A stretch of DNA of 64,000 bases, taken from NCBI RefSeq assembly GCF_041146795.1, contig NC_135187.1, positions 6,559,556-6,623,555 on the forward strand, read 5' to 3'. Position numbers and translations under genes: made by a program. Shown here piece after piece: positions 31,763 through 45,166 of this stretch (its first letter is position 1; every line of letters begins with the position of its first letter). The DNA is from Maylandia zebra. Lineage: Eukaryota > Chordata > Actinopteri > Cichliformes > Cichlidae. Under the pieces are notes generated by a model. It did not search any database and was not told the origin of the DNA. It saw nothing but the letters and a program-made list of their open reading frames with translations.

Positions 31763-33538
31763 CAGAGTTGCCAACTCCTCAGTAAGGAAAATCGCTATTG
31801 GCTGTCCTAAAAGTCGCTAGAAGTCGCTAAATGACGTCATCGCCTAATTTGCATAATTGGTCATGCTAATCTAATTGTAACCTATGTTGTTGGAGAGAGA
31901 AATAACACCGTGGAAGAGACATAAAGTGAGTAAAAAACGTCCTAAATGCATTTAGAGTTTATTTAGAACTACAAATTAAATTTCTTTTAGCAATTATTAT
32001 TTTTTCTTAATGTCACAATTCCAACCCTGCTCCTTTACCCGGGCTTGGACCGGCAAGTGACCCGAAATTGGCACTCTGGTGGAGTTACTTTGTGTGTGTG
32101 TGTTTATAAGTAGTTTTAAACCTTGTGATCCACAAAACAGCATAAGAGTAAAAGAGTAAAAGAAGAACTGACTGCGTTACAGCACCCGCTGCTTGTTGAG
32201 AGTAAAAGAGATAGGGGAGACCGGGGATAGTTGTAACATTTTTGACATTTCTGTCTGTAAATTGGAGCTCTTTTAAGGTAGTGGATTCAAAATGTAATGC
32301 AAAGTATTTACATGTCTCTGCTATTAAATAGTGCAGCTATTTTCTCTGCAGCACAATTACCCATTGCATGGTATGGCCTCAAACACAAAGAGTGAAATGT
32401 TACAATTAACCCCATAGTCTGGGTTAGTTGTAACATATCCTGGGGTGAAATGTAACACAATGAAATAAGGGTATACTGACAAAATATTAACATGTAATCT
32501 TTGTTTATTCAACACATGAATGCACTTAGAGCCATTTATGTAGCTGTGTGTGTGTGACAGAATGCAGAAATCTAGCTTTTGAACATATTCCAACCCCCCA
32601 AAAAAGACAAATTATGGAATTTTCTGCAACTGAATATTTCATTAATTTTGGTTGGTCTTCCTTGAGTTTGGCCTCATTGGCTCAGTGGGCATTATAACCT
32701 ACAACTCTTGCACCAATTTTGAACATAACAATGAAGCTGAAAAAATGTAGTTGTTCACCAGCATCGCAATTCCATTACTTTTTATCATGGCTTACCTTGG
32801 TGTGGTTTGCAAAGTGCTTCAGAAAGATGAGGAAATCTGTTTCTTGCATCCATCCTGATTTATTTCCACTACTAGTACTTCCTACTGGTCCATCTCTGAC
32901 ACAGTGGTCTGCATAATGTATGTGTGGGAACACAAACAGTGGAGGAATTGTGTTGCCAATGGCATTAACCGCATATACAAAAGCGACCAGTGAACCTCTC
33001 TCTGCTGATGTCGTTGCCCCAACTTGTTTAATATAAGTTAAAGTAATAGTGTGGTAAGTTGTAACATCTGCATTATTGTTACAACTACAACATTACAGCC
33101 AACGGCTAAAACATTAGCACTAAAGACCTACACAGAATATATCCCCATAGACATACAAATAACATAATTTAAGTTTGATGACTTTAACTGCAAAGCAGAT
33201 AATGCTATTACAAATTGAAATAAAGTAGAAAAACTTACTTTTTGCCATACAAATGACTTTTTTTCGTGTTAAATTGTCTGTGTTTGACAAAATGTGCTGA
33301 TTTTTCACATGTGATAGCAGAACTGAGTTGGGCATGCACAGGATGAGTCACATCATTTGAAACTTAGCCCTGATTGGAGAAATTGGAAGTGTTACAACTG
33401 ACCCACGTTACAACTATCCCCGGTCTCCCCTACCGCTTTCACGTCTTTTTTTAGTGACTTTTTTTTTAGAAAAAAAGTCGCTAAGGGGTCTGAAAACTCG
33501 CTAAATATAGCAACAAAGTCGCTAAGTTGGCAACACTG
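31763..33538. mobile_element. hAT-type element with 8-bp target duplication
   Basis: Ends are CAGAGTTGCCAACT and AGTTGGCAACACTG, imperfect inverted repeats. ATGAAGGC occurs at 31755-31762 and 33539-33546, an 8-bp target-site duplication typical of hAT. No transposase frame is present, so it is non-autonomous. About two thirds of it is a second element (32214-33430) inserted inside. Confidence 0.85.
32214..33430. mobile_element. TA-flanked element with perfect terminal inverted repeats
   Basis: The first 17 bases GGGGAGACCGGGGATAG and at least seven more (TTGTAAC) reappear inverted at the end. TA stands at 32212-32213 and 33431-33432. The interior is AT-rich without a long frame. The superfamily is unknown to me; a TA duplication suggests a Tc1-like or related DNA transposon, but the ends do not look like Tc1. 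Confidence 0.75.
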
Positions 33539-33546
33539 ATGAAGGC

Positions 33547-34310
33547 TTGATGGATTGTTGGAGCATTATGGCTACCATAGTCAGGAGCCTTGCGGAGTAA
33601 TCTGGGTCCTAAACTCCGTTTTTCTTCAGGTCCCAAAGTCAAACGAACACTGCAGCATCACTGAGAGTTAAAAACTGTCTAAATTCTTTCATCTTTAATT
33701 AAATGATCGGCGTTGCTGCTCTACCAGATGTAACAATTAAGTTTAACATCCAGGCATCTATGAAAACAGAATTTATTAAATTCAATGGAGTTAGAAGTTA
33801 GCAGGAAGTTAGCTCGCTAGCTTCCACCTAAACTTGATATAGCATGAGAGATTTCTGAAGTAATAAAAACATACAGCTCTGCTATCACTTCCATCATAAA
33901 TAAAGACAGAAAACTAAATAGCAGTGACGTTTGTAGGGTTACTGAAGTTGGACTACCTGTTAGCATAACATTAGCACAGTAAAGCTGAAGGATGAACGCT
34001 AACTTTTTGCCACTTGATAAAAGTTAACGTGAGGGTTTCTGGTGGTTAGGGACAAATGCAGTTGCATGGCAGAATGCTATAAACAGACCAAACTTCAGTC
34101 AGAAGGTTAGTCATTAATATACTGCAACAACATGGGAATAGAGCAGCTGCGAGAGAATTCAGCACTAATGAATCAATGTTACGTTAAGTGGAGGTAGCAC
34201 AGTTTTTGACTTTCCCCATATTCCAAAAGTGCTTTGTCTCTTTGCTTTTACTGTTGCCCGGCATAATTTGCAGATGATGTTGTTTGCAGCCGCTGCAATA
34301 CTTTCGACCA
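33547..34310 (+). repeat. Interspersed repeat, right part
   Basis: Phrases such as 'gcattatggctaccatagtc' and 'atgatcggcgttgctgctct' belong, as far as I recognise, to a repeat common in cichlid-like fish. It seems to continue the repeat begun at 31505. Its boundaries are uncertain. Confidence 0.4.
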
Positions 34311-34316
34311 AAACTG

Positions 34317-36910
34317 CACAGCAAATTCAAAAGTGTTAAATGTTTTGTTGTTAATAGTCTTCTTGCAAAAGTAGAGTTAATTTTACTCTAAGTAGAGTCA
34401 CATTCCTTTAATGTAACTCTGAGGTGTAAAATGATAGTAGTTAAAATCGAGTGTTAAAAATGAGTGTTTCTATGTCAAATCTGGAGGTGTTACAATGGAA
34501 ACATTAACTCTTGACCTCTTAACTCTGAACTCCTAGAGGGGCTATGACACCAATAGAGTAAATTCACAGACTCCGCCCCCAGCACCATAGGCTCCAATCG
34601 AAGCTGAAGTGAAGCCGTTTCAGAACATTTTGCTCTACATATTTGAGTTGTTTGCCATGCTTGGTAAGTCATTTTTTCAAAGATTGTTTCAATTATTATT
34701 ATGAGCTTTTACTTCTGTGGCTCTTTAGAGTTGAGACAAAGCTGTGTGAAAGGCATTAGCCATATTGCTCAGTGATAGCATAATATTCTGTTTTAGCTAG
34801 CTGAAAGGTATTGTTTGCGGGCAAATACCACAGCCTTGAAAAATGTGAATTGCATGTGAATTTTCAGTCAAACTTTTGGTCAAATACACCTAAAACAATG
34901 TCTAGAATGTGAAATGTTGGTATAATGGTACTACTTGAAGCCTAAAAACGATCGCCCATAAAAAAAACGAGCAAACAGCAGTAGCAGGCGTCCTGACTGG
35001 GTTCTACGTTAGCATAGATCCCTCCAGAGTTTTGTGCACACGGTTTAGGTAAAAATGAAAAAGGTTGAGGTTTTACATTTAGTTCAGTATTACCTGTTGC
35101 CTGTGTCCTTGTCTTTTGGGAAAATACTTTACACAAGTAATGGCTCAAAGAGGATTCCTTTTTTTTTTTTACTGTGCTGCAATTGTTTACTGGATTATTT
35201 GTGCCATTAAGTAGTGTCAACTAATTTTTATACAGGATATGCTTGTGAAGATGGAATATGGGGGAGAGCAGAAGTGCGTTGAAGTTCCACAAAGGGATGA
35301 ATGAAGGACATGCATATTGTATTGAAGAAATAAGTGATGAGAATGCTGTTATTTGCATGAACTGTTGTGAATTTTAGCACTACGGTTAGCATTTACAGGA
35401 TATTGTTTTTGATGATATTATACAAAGGACCCTGTTTCTGCAATGGCCTTTGTTTGAACTTCATCTCCTCTTGCTGTGACCCCACGGGCAACTTCCTTTG
35501 GCCTGCTGGTCTGGAAAATCCAACAGTTCATCTATATGTAAAGAAGGCACTTAAACTGGCTGCGTTGATCCTGCCGTGGTATAGTGGGACAGTGCATTCC
35601 TCGAGTGCACCTCAAGCTTGCAGCCTGCTAAAGATCACACACAATTGATTATGTGCTTCTAGGTATATATGGTTAAACATTTCCTAATGCAAATAACTAC
35701 ATGCAGTATTCTACCATGTGCAAACTTATATCACTAAAGGATTCTAACTGTTTAGTGTTTAATGGACCTGTCAAAGGTATGTTGAGATTATAGAAGGCCC
35801 CTTTCAGAGCTAGGGGGAACTTCCTTATATGGTTTGAACTGAGAACCTGCTGACACACAAACCTTTTTTTTACTGGTGTATGATGATATTAGACTGAAGA
35901 TTCTGTGACTTAACAAGGCTCTTTATGTTAACCGTTATTTTCTCTTGCCTTGTCAACTCAAGATTTATGGTGTGAAAGTAGATGCTAAGGTTGGAGGGAA
36001 AACACCAACAAATCACTCTTTTACCTATCACTCCCTTGCAGAAGATGTTTATGTGAAGACCATCTGGTTTTTGTGTCAGAACTCAGGATGTAGGAGACCT
36101 CTGTATAAGATTTATTGGTCTTGTGAATCTTTATTGCCCTTGCTGAACAAAGGATCCCAAATGTCAGGACGCCACCCCACCCAGTGGGCAGGGTCTGAAA
36201 CTGAAACTTGTTGTCTGCCTATAAAACTGTTGCACAGAGAATAAACTTTGAGTTAGTTTGGAATGACAATCTAGAACAGTCTCCGCGTCTTCTTGTTCTT
36301 CCAAACTGCTCCCAGTACTCCGGCCGGTACCGTGATTCACCGTTGATCATACTCGAGAATATTTTAATTTTGTTATATGTTAAAGGATGAACTCTGCTTA
36401 TTGGTGCCCACGCCTTAGGAGGAAACTCGATCTACGGATGACGGAGGTTTCTTTCATTTACCATGTCAGACCTTTTGATAAACAAAATTCTAATGAAAGT
36501 GAGAATATGTATACTGTTACATCTTTCAGAAAATGCTTTGAAATTGTGGTGCACAGTTCAGAATAAATGTTTTTCAAAAACCATTGCGTCTTTTTAGTAA
36601 ATGTTTATTTCCAAAAGAAATTTCCAGAAGTTCAGAACAGTAAAATTCCCGCTTTTTAGAATGAATTAGAAGATAACTCTTACGTAGTTAAACTAAAATA
36701 CTCTTTGAGAGTTAATATATAAACTCTTAACACCAAGTGTTAAATTATCACCTCCAGACAGATTTGGTGTTTAACACTAAATCAGAGTTAACGTACCAAC
36801 TCTCCAAAAAGAGTTAAATTAACACTCTCTGGTGTGGACCCATATAGACACTTTAATAGTGTTGAAATCAAATCCGACAGTGTTAATTTGGACATGCTGG
36901 ATTTGCTGTG
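34317..36910. repeat. Candidate element bounded by CACAGCAAATYCA inverted ends
   Basis: CACAGCAAATTCA at 34317 is nearly the reverse complement of TGGATTTGCTGTG ending at 36910. Both ends are followed inward by clusters of GTGTTAA and AGAGTTAA words (34330-34540 and 36690-36890). No target duplication was found and no transposase is seen. Confidence 0.4.
36120..36345 (+). repeat. Possible solo-LTR-like segment
   Basis: TATAAAA at 36220 and AATAAA at 36240, followed by a C/T-rich stretch to about 36345, resemble the U3-R-U5 layout of an LTR. No second LTR, TG...CA ends or duplication were identified, so it may be an ordinary promoter-like stretch. Confidence 0.25.
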
Positions 36911-36989
36911 TGGCGCAGCTTGATGACACCATCAACATGTGCTGTTGCGGTAGAGCCAAAATCTCTACCGTTGGCCAAATTTATATCGT

Positions 36990-37226
36990 TTCTACCGTAT
37001 ACAGTGTAACAGTGGTCCAATGTCCTCTCCTCTCTGGTCGAGCATTTAATATACTGCTTGTATTTGGGAAGTTCCTGGCTCATATTGGCTTCGTTAAAGT
37101 CCCCAAGAGCTATAATGAGAGAGTCTGGGAATGTCCACTCCCTGTGCAGTATCTGCTCCACGAGGGCGCACTGAGCTGCCTGCACATCCGCATCTGGCGG
37201 GATGTAAACAGCGGCCAGATGGTGTG
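36990..37226 (-). pseudogene. LINE endonuclease fragment
   Basis: The minus frame reads HLAAVYIPPDADV, then SLIIALGDFNEAN and REERTLDHCYT, the pattern of apurinic endonuclease domains in fish LINEs (GDFN..N and LDH.YT). Upstream and downstream parts of the element are missing. Confidence 0.7.
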
Positions 37227-37229
37227 AAA

Positions 37230-37700
37230 GAAATTAATTTGGGGGAGAATATTTTTCTAAAGAAACTCTTGTAAATAAATAACATTATAAAATGATTTAT
37301 AAATTATAACAGATCCAAAAAATGACCAGAAAAAGCCCCCCAAAAAGAAAAAAATAAGCAAACTTCTCATCATAAAGAATAATGTCCTGGTGTTTAAGTT
37401 AACATAAACAGCCCTACAAATTTAACAATATTTAAAAACCAGAACTCTGAACTGCTGTAACACACCAACATCCTATGAGATATGTAAATCCAAAGTCTAC
37501 TTCATTTTAACTCTTATAGAGTTATGAGAAATATACCTGCATTAACGAAGAAAACAAACGTCTTTGTCTACATTCATACAAACGTTCTCCGGCTGATCGC
37601 TGCTGATATGTGATTCACAAAGCTGCACTGGGTCTCTTCAGACGTGTACTGTGACGTCCCAGAAAGTTGATTCTTGTTAATAGAAAGTTGATAGGAGTCC
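37230..37700. other. Intergenic, nothing recognised
   Basis: AT-rich, no supported gene or repeat. Confidence 0.4.
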
Positions 37701-37703
37701 CAC

Positions 37704-38110
37704 TCAAGGGCGTAGATTTGGCATGGACGGAAGGGACATGTCCCCACCAATATCCAGCGATTATTGAATTGTCCCCACCAATAATTTGATCTCTTCGAGT
37801 AAAGAAAAACTAACCCGATAGAAAGAAAAAAAAACATCTGTCGACGTCTCAGTCACCCAGCGCTGCAGAAAGAGTTAAATTACGTTCTCTACTGGAGTCC
37901 TACGTCATGTGACAAATATGGCCAATGTGATTGGCTGTGCCTTTCAGGGCGCTCTGTTTAGTTTTAGCAGCGGCAAACCTGCGCTGCGAGGAGGAGAGGA
38001 GGATGGCAGCAAAAAGGAAGAACCTGGATATAAAAAAGTATTTTTCAAAGAAACCTGTAAGTCGCTTAAAGTCAAGTTTACTCATAAAATGTGTCCGTCA
38101 CAATAACGTT
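37704..38110 (+). mobile_element. 5' end of a hAT-type transposon
   Basis: Begins 'caagggcgtagatttggcat' and has the phrase 'gtccccaccaatatccagcg', common at the start of a fish hAT family. A start codon at 38003 opens MAAKRKNLDIKKYFSKKP and is followed by GTAAGT, the first-exon pattern of ZMYM1-like hAT proteins. The rest of the transposase was not found downstream. Confidence 0.5.
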
Positions 38111-39290
38111 ACAGGCTATGCTAGGCTTTGGCCCACATCAGTCTAAAACTGTATGCAACCATGAATAACGTGTTTTGGAAACTAACTGCACAACAGGCTG
38201 CACTATTAGTTCTCTCAGTCTCAGAGCAGCATTTCTAATTTTGATTGAAACTGTCAGAGAATACGGCAGCCTCGAGCAAGCCCGGATATTCGTTTACAGA
38301 GGCTGTTAAAATTATATGTCTTAACGTTAAAATGTTGGTGACACAATAATTTCATCCTAATGGTACTGACATATTCATAGGGTTAATTTTTGAGACAAAA
38401 TATCATGAGGTAGTTATGATTTTGCAAGTATTCCAACCAACAATGGTGATACAAGATCACAGGTGAAATTGGATGATGACTTGTTGGTTCATGACTGTAT
38501 TTGAAGCACATGTGTGACTGCATGTATTTGGAATGTCTCACTGTTATTTATCAGGTGACAGAGGCAGCTCTGCCATGTTGTAGCTCGGACAGAGGTGAAG
38601 ATGCAAGGTCACTGGTGACTGGCTGATGATTTGGTGCTATAGATTAACTAGTATTTATTATCATGACAATTGTTAGGCTGCTGATGTAAATTGTTTCATT
38701 AGTGTATATTTGACAAAGAATCTGAATTGACACGTCTCACTTTTTATATGGCATGAATCAATGTGTTATTTTATCAGGTGGCAATATGTCCTAGTGCAGT
38801 CAGAGGGGAAGAGCCAGGGCCAAAGGTGAGGCACATCAAGCACAGAATAATAATTTTAATCTGAGGATAAAACGCATGTACTGAGGCTAAAAGAAGTTTC
38901 AGTGCTCTCAGAAGACTTAAAAAGATGGCTAAGGTTAACAGTGACTCAAATGAGATTAAACAATGCTGCTGTATGTCCACCAGGAGAGACTGGACGGTAT
39001 AGATGTAAAACCAATATGCCAGCAGTTTATCTCGGTTAACGAGAGGAGAAGGCATGTGTTTGGCTCCTTCACATAGTGGACATTGAGTTGTTGTGTGGGG
39101 CACCAGTAGTCCATGTGTGTTGCTGTAACAGTAGTTCATGTTTAGAATAAAACATCCCAGCTCACTGATCTGATAGGGGCAATAGTGCCTAAAATGTTGC
39201 ATAATTTTGCTGAGAGATCTTTTACTTTGTGGTAATCTTAGATGAGTAGTTTTATGGACAAAAACCACCAGGTCATTCAGTGTTCCCTTT
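38111..39290. other. Unassigned stretch
   Basis: No domain or repeat end was recognised. A 182-codon minus-strand frame (38774-39322) has no known motif and runs into the L1 boundary. Confidence 0.35.
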
Positions 39291-42200
39291 TTGATAAATA
39301 GAAGCGATAAACATAGAGTCATAGATTGTAATATCGGTATAGCTGATCTGTCAGATCACAACGCCATACACTTGACTATTCACTTATATAATCAGAATAA
39401 GAAATCATTGTGGAAATTAAATACTGGTATTCTTAACAATGAATCTGTGGTACAAGAGATTAAAAAAGAATTACAAGTCTGTATTGCTGACAACAACGAT
39501 GAACAGATGGATCCAACAATAATTTGGGATACTGTTAAATCAGTAATTCGAGGGTATCTGATATCAAGGACTACCCATATCAAAAAAATGAAAAAGCTCA
39601 CACAATTCAAATTAGAACAACAATTAAGGGATTTAGAAAAAAAACAGCATACAGATTTGAGTGCCAACTTGGCTGAAAGCATTAAAGATGTAAGAAAACA
39701 ACTAAGCGATCTGTCTATGGAGGAAATAGAAAAGAAACTGAGATTCACAAAACAAACATTTTATGAGTCTGGTTCCAAAGCAACCAAAGTACTGGCTAAA
39801 CGGTTAAAATCAATACAAATAAGTAATGCAGTTAATAAGATTAGAGATCCAAACACCAAGGAACTATTATATGAACCAATACAGATAAAAAATGCCTTTC
39901 AAAAATATTATAAAACATTGTATAATCAACCCGACCAGAAAAACAGGCAAGAAATTGAAGAGTACTTGGATCAGTTAGACCTTCCTTCTATTGGGACAAC
40001 TCAAAATGAATTTTTAACTAAACCAATCACTAAGGAAGAACTGGATAAGGCAATAAGGAGATTGAAATCTAATAAAAGTCCAGGGAGTGATGGGTATACC
40101 AATGAGTGGTACAAGACTTTTAAAGAGGTTTTGGCTCCTATTTTGATAGATTCTTTTAACTGGACATTAAAACACGCTAAAACTCCACCCTCTTGGAAAG
40201 AGGCCATTATATCAGTCTTACCAAAAGAAGGTAAAAACAAGGAAAACTGTGACTCTTATCGCCCAATCTATATTTTAAATGTGGATTATAAATTATTTAC
40301 ATCCATAATCACAAGACGTTTAGAGCTGTTTCTCCCAGATCTGGTGGATGAAGACCAGACAGGGTTCATTAAGGGGCGACAGACACAAGATAATATACGA
40401 CGCACATTGCATATAATTAATGAAGTTAATAAAGAGAAAATCCTAACAGCCTTAGTGAGCTTAGATGCTGAAAAGGCCTTTGATAGAGTCTCTTGGATAT
40501 TTCTTTTTGCTGTTTTGAAAAGAATGGGCTTTAACAGTATCTTCATCGAGTGTATACAATCCTTGTACCACAGGCCATTGGCTAGAGTTAAAATAAATGG
40601 GGACCTGACAGACAGTTTTGAGCTCTTCAGAGGAACCAGGCAGGGTTGCTGCCTGAGTCCAGCCCTTTTTGCTCTGTATATCGAGCCTTTGGCTCAGTAT
40701 ATACGGCAAAGTGCAGACTTAAAAGGGGTTTTAAGTTTCTAAAATTGAACAACGAATAGGTCTCTTTGCAGATGATATAATTATATACCTACAGGATCCT
40801 GACACGACCTTTCCTCGGTTGATTAAAGCATTAAAATGTTTTGGCAAAAATTCAGGGTATAAACTAAATATCGTAAAGACTCAAGTACTTTGTCTGAATT
40901 ATTTCCCCAAAGATTCAATTCAAAATGAATATAAATTAAAATGGGACTCAAATAAGATCAAATATTTAGGTGTCTATCTAACTAGCGAAATAAGTACACT
41001 ATACGAGGCAAATTATGTAAAGATTAGTAATACAATCCGAAAAGATTTGATTAAATGGGCTCTGCTTGTCATGGACCTTAGCTCAAGAATAGAGGTAATA
41101 AAAATGAATGTGCTTCCTCGACTACTGTATCTATTCACTTCATTGCCAGTCCATATACCAGATGCACAATTTGGTAGATGGGATAAATTAGTTAGTAGAT
41201 TTATTTGGAAAGGGACAAAGCCAAGAATAAGATTTAAAATACTCCAATTAAGAAAAGAAAAAAGGAGGACTTGCCCTCCCAAATTTCAAGGAATATTTCT
41301 ATGCAGCCCAGCTGAGATATATTGTTTACTGGTGTTCACCGGATTACACCTCAAAATGGAAGCATATGGAGATAAATTATTGCTTATCATGTCATCCACA
41401 AGCAAGATTGGGAGAAGAAACTATCCAGTCTACGAACACAAATCTCATTACTGAATTCACTATTAAACACTGGTGGATTATAGTGAAGAAATATAGAATT
41501 ATAGAAGACTGTAAATTGCTGATTTGGCCTGCATATTCTCGAAAATTCCAAAGTGGACAATGGGATAGTACATTTTTAAGATGGGTCAATAAAGGAATTA
41601 CAGCAATGTGCACATTAATAGACGGGACAACATTCAAATCCTTCGAGAATCTACAGAGACAATTTGGACTGGATAAATCAGATTTATTTAGGTATTTTCA
41701 ATTAAGACATTTTTACAATACAGAAATTAGGAAGAAGTTCTTGAGAGAAGGAAGCCATATAATAGAAATAATAACAGGTGCATATAAAAATCCTCCATCA
41801 AGAATTTTATCGAAATTATATAATGGCCTGCAAAATTTGAATAGGAATGAAACATTATATATCAAACAAAAGTGGGAATCTGAATTACATCTTGAGTTGT
41901 CAGAGGATGACTGGCGATACGTATGTCTCACACAGCATAATTCCACTAGCTCTAGACGATGGAGAGAATATGGCTGGAAAAATGTGATTAGGTTCTTTAT
42001 TACTCCTTATATCAAAGGCAAGCAGCTGAAAACACCCCAACAATGCTGGAGATTATGTGGAGACTGGGACGCCAATCATTCTCATGTGTTTTGGAAGTGT
42101 AAAAATATCAAACCTTACTGGGAAAGCATTGCGGTAACAATGAAGAAAGTGCTGGGGTATGACGTGCTGTGTGAGGCACGAGTAATGTATTTTGGAATAT

Positions 42201-42590
42201 GGGAAAATGTAAGAAAGGAGGACCATTATTTGTTTAAAATTGTGTTGTTGTCAAGCAAAAAGGTAATAACAAAAAACTGGCTGAAAAGTGACCCTTTAAA
42301 ATTGGAAGAATGGACTGATGTAATCGAGGACATATATATAATGGAGATGGAAATCTGACAAACACCGAAAACAGTGGACAAAATGGATAGCCTATAAGAC
42401 TCACTCAGCCCCATAAGGCAGGGACCTCTCCTCGTTTTGTTTTTTTTGTTTTTTTTTTCCTCTTCCACAGATTAGGTGTTCTTTATTCCTTTTAGTTTGT
42501 TTCTTTTGTGTTCTTTTTTCATATTTTTGTTTGCATGTACTATAAAATTGGAAAAAGTACAAAATAAAAAGTTAAAAAAAAAAAAAAAAA
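39291..42590 (+). mobile_element. 5'-truncated L1 LINE with poly(A) tail
   Basis: Starts at the very end of the endonuclease domain ([10 protein letters not shown]) and runs to a poly(A) tail at 42574-42590. Reverse transcriptase motifs appear in order: [39 protein letters not shown] and FADDIIIY, followed by a C-terminal CCHC-type segment (CWRLCGD..HVFWKC). The gene would copy L1 RNA into DNA at the target. It is broken by two frameshifts, near 40740 and near 41262 in an A run. The left boundary is approximate and no target duplication was identified. Confidence 0.88.
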
Positions 42591-44959
42591 CTACTACAAC
42601 AAACTCACTGTGTGCAGGATAGTGATTTAAGACATGTTCTCCCAGACCGCAGGGTTATCAACACCTGGAAAAGTTCGAAAATACATTTTTAATCCACAAC
42701 CATTACACATCATGAAAGTTTTTATCTACATGTTGCATAAATTATCAAATAAAACAAAAATTTTTTTAAATTACTTACGACATGGAGGTTGTTTCTCTGT
42801 AATAAACATAAAATAAAATGTTTTAAAAAGTAGTTAAAAATTATGTATTGTTAAATGTATTTTCCTCTGATTTTATTCTTCATTAGTCATATTCCCAATA
42901 AACTGTGGCTTGTAACCTACAGTATTTACTGCCAGATGAAATAGGATTTAGTTTCTTGGAAATTCAAGTTTGTTCCACTTTTGCAATGTGAATAAAACAT
43001 TAACTCAAAGACTTTTGAATTACAAAAAAAAATAAATAAAATAAAAGGTTTCTGCTTCAGTTTCTCACCATTTCTCTTTTTGTAAATAATTAATTCAGTC
43101 ATGGTGATCACAACAAAAACAATGACTAAACAAATGTTTATTTATCCTTGTTTGGCTTTGATTCTTTGCTTTACACGTTCCTTCAAAATATATTACCTTT
43201 GTGCTATAGTCCTTTTTACATGTAAAGAAACTTCATTGATAAACTTGATTGGGATCATTTTTTTTCAAATAGCATTCATTTTTGACCCATTAATTTCAAC
43301 TTACTTACTTCTAAAACTGTCCAGTGATTATGTAAATACAGTGGCTATAATTTCTTTACTTTGGATATTCAATACCAATATCAAACATTATGTGGGAATA
43401 AAAGCACTAAAATACATTAATTTAACATACATAAAACAAAGTTCAAATCCAGTACTGTGAAAAAGTATTTGGCCCCTTCCTGATCCCTTAGTTTTTTACA
43501 TATTTGTCACACTTACATGTTTAAGATGAAACAAATTCTAATATTAGTCAGAGATAACCCAGGTAAATAAAAAATGCAGCATTTAAATGGCAATTTTATC
43601 TGTTAAGGGGAAAAATGTTATCCAAACCTACCTGGTTTGGTTTAAAGGTTAATTTCACTAGCCACACCCAGGTCTGATTATTGCCAGAGCTGTTTAACAA
43701 AGAAGTCACTTAAATGATACCTGTCAGACACTGAACTATGCTAAAGGTAACACCATCACACCTGATTTAGGCTTGTGCACCAAATCTTTGTAAAGCCTAT
43801 ATGCAATGCCAGCTAACAGCAAAAAAATAAAATGCTGAGTCCCTGCTGGGCACTTGCTATTTGTTATTGTCAGTTTTTTTCAGAAGCCAACATATTTGTC
43901 CCTCTTGTTTTTTCCACTTCTATGCACATTCTCTCACATCCATTCCAACAGTTTCAGCAATCTGCCTCGAGGAATCTCATCACTTTTGTGAGTCCTCATA
44001 TTGATGCTCTGATTATTATTCTTCATTGGATAAATGATGACTGTTATTCTCTCTCATAAATTCAAAAACTGTTGTGAAAAGGTAGCTGGAAATGTGCAGG
44101 AGGGCTCGATGGAGCTTAAGAGAGAATCACAATAATTTCCGTATTGACCCAACGTGCAGCTGCATTTCTCAGGAGATGCACATCAGGTTACAGTGTAGTT
44201 TACGGCGCAAGTTTCAGAAGGGTTTGCAGTAAGTTCATAGGTTACAGCATCAATTCCTGCTGAAACCAGTTGTATGGTTTTGGGACTCCACTAAACCATG
44301 GTGAGAACCAAGTCAAGTCAAGTGGCTTTACCTTCTCAAAAGTAGCTAGCCTACCAAAATTACTCCAGGAGTACAACGATGAGAAGGTCAAAAAAGAACA
44401 TCAATGTTACAAAGTTACAAGGACAAAACCACTGCTGAACAAAAAGACCATAAAGGCTCATCTCACATTTGCCAAAAAACATCTCGATGATCCCCTAGAC
44501 TTTTGGAAAAATATTCTGTGCAGAGATGGGCACAGAATAAATACTTGTAACATTACAAGTAACACGTTACTGTAATCCGATTACTTTTTTCAAGTAACGA
44601 GTAAAGTAAGGGACTACTATCGCAGCGTTTAAAACATGGAAGTACTGACCTTACTTTGAGTTTGATTCCGTAAAAAGTGACAAAAATAGTAACGTCCGTT
44701 GTACACTGCTTGGGAAGAAAACTGCTTTTTACAGCAAAAAACCCCCCTAAACTTCTGAGTAAGCACCGAGTATGCTACCACAGGAATGTAAAATTCACAG
44801 AGAAACCACTGACATGACCGCTGTGCCACACTTGCACCAGGGCAAACCTCGACCCTCCCCACTCCTGCTAAACAGGTGAAAATAGGTTTAAGAGCAAAAG
44901 GACTTGGTGCCCTGAGTCTTTGATTTTATTTATTTTCTGCTGTGTTTTACTTGCATCTA

Positions 44960-45160
44960 CAGCGGGGAAAATAAGTATTTGACACATCAGCATTTTTATC
45001 AGTAAGGGGATTTCCAAGTGGACTATTGACACAACATTTCCACCAGATGTTGCCATCAAGCCAAATATTGAAGTCATACAATCAAATCAGAACATATAAG
45101 TATACAAGTTAAACCATAATAAATAAAGTGAAATGACACAGGGAATAAGTATTGAACACA
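44960..45160 (+). repeat. Left 201-bp terminal inverted repeat of the Tc1
   Basis: Begins CAGCGGGGAAAATAAG; reverse complement of 46366-46566 with about five differences by eye. Confidence 0.9.
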
Positions 45161-45166
45161 CTTTAT

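Noticed and set aside
38774-39322. 182-codon minus-strand open frame
   Set aside because: No recognisable domain, composition like translated AT-rich non-coding DNA, and it overlaps the start of the L1 copy.
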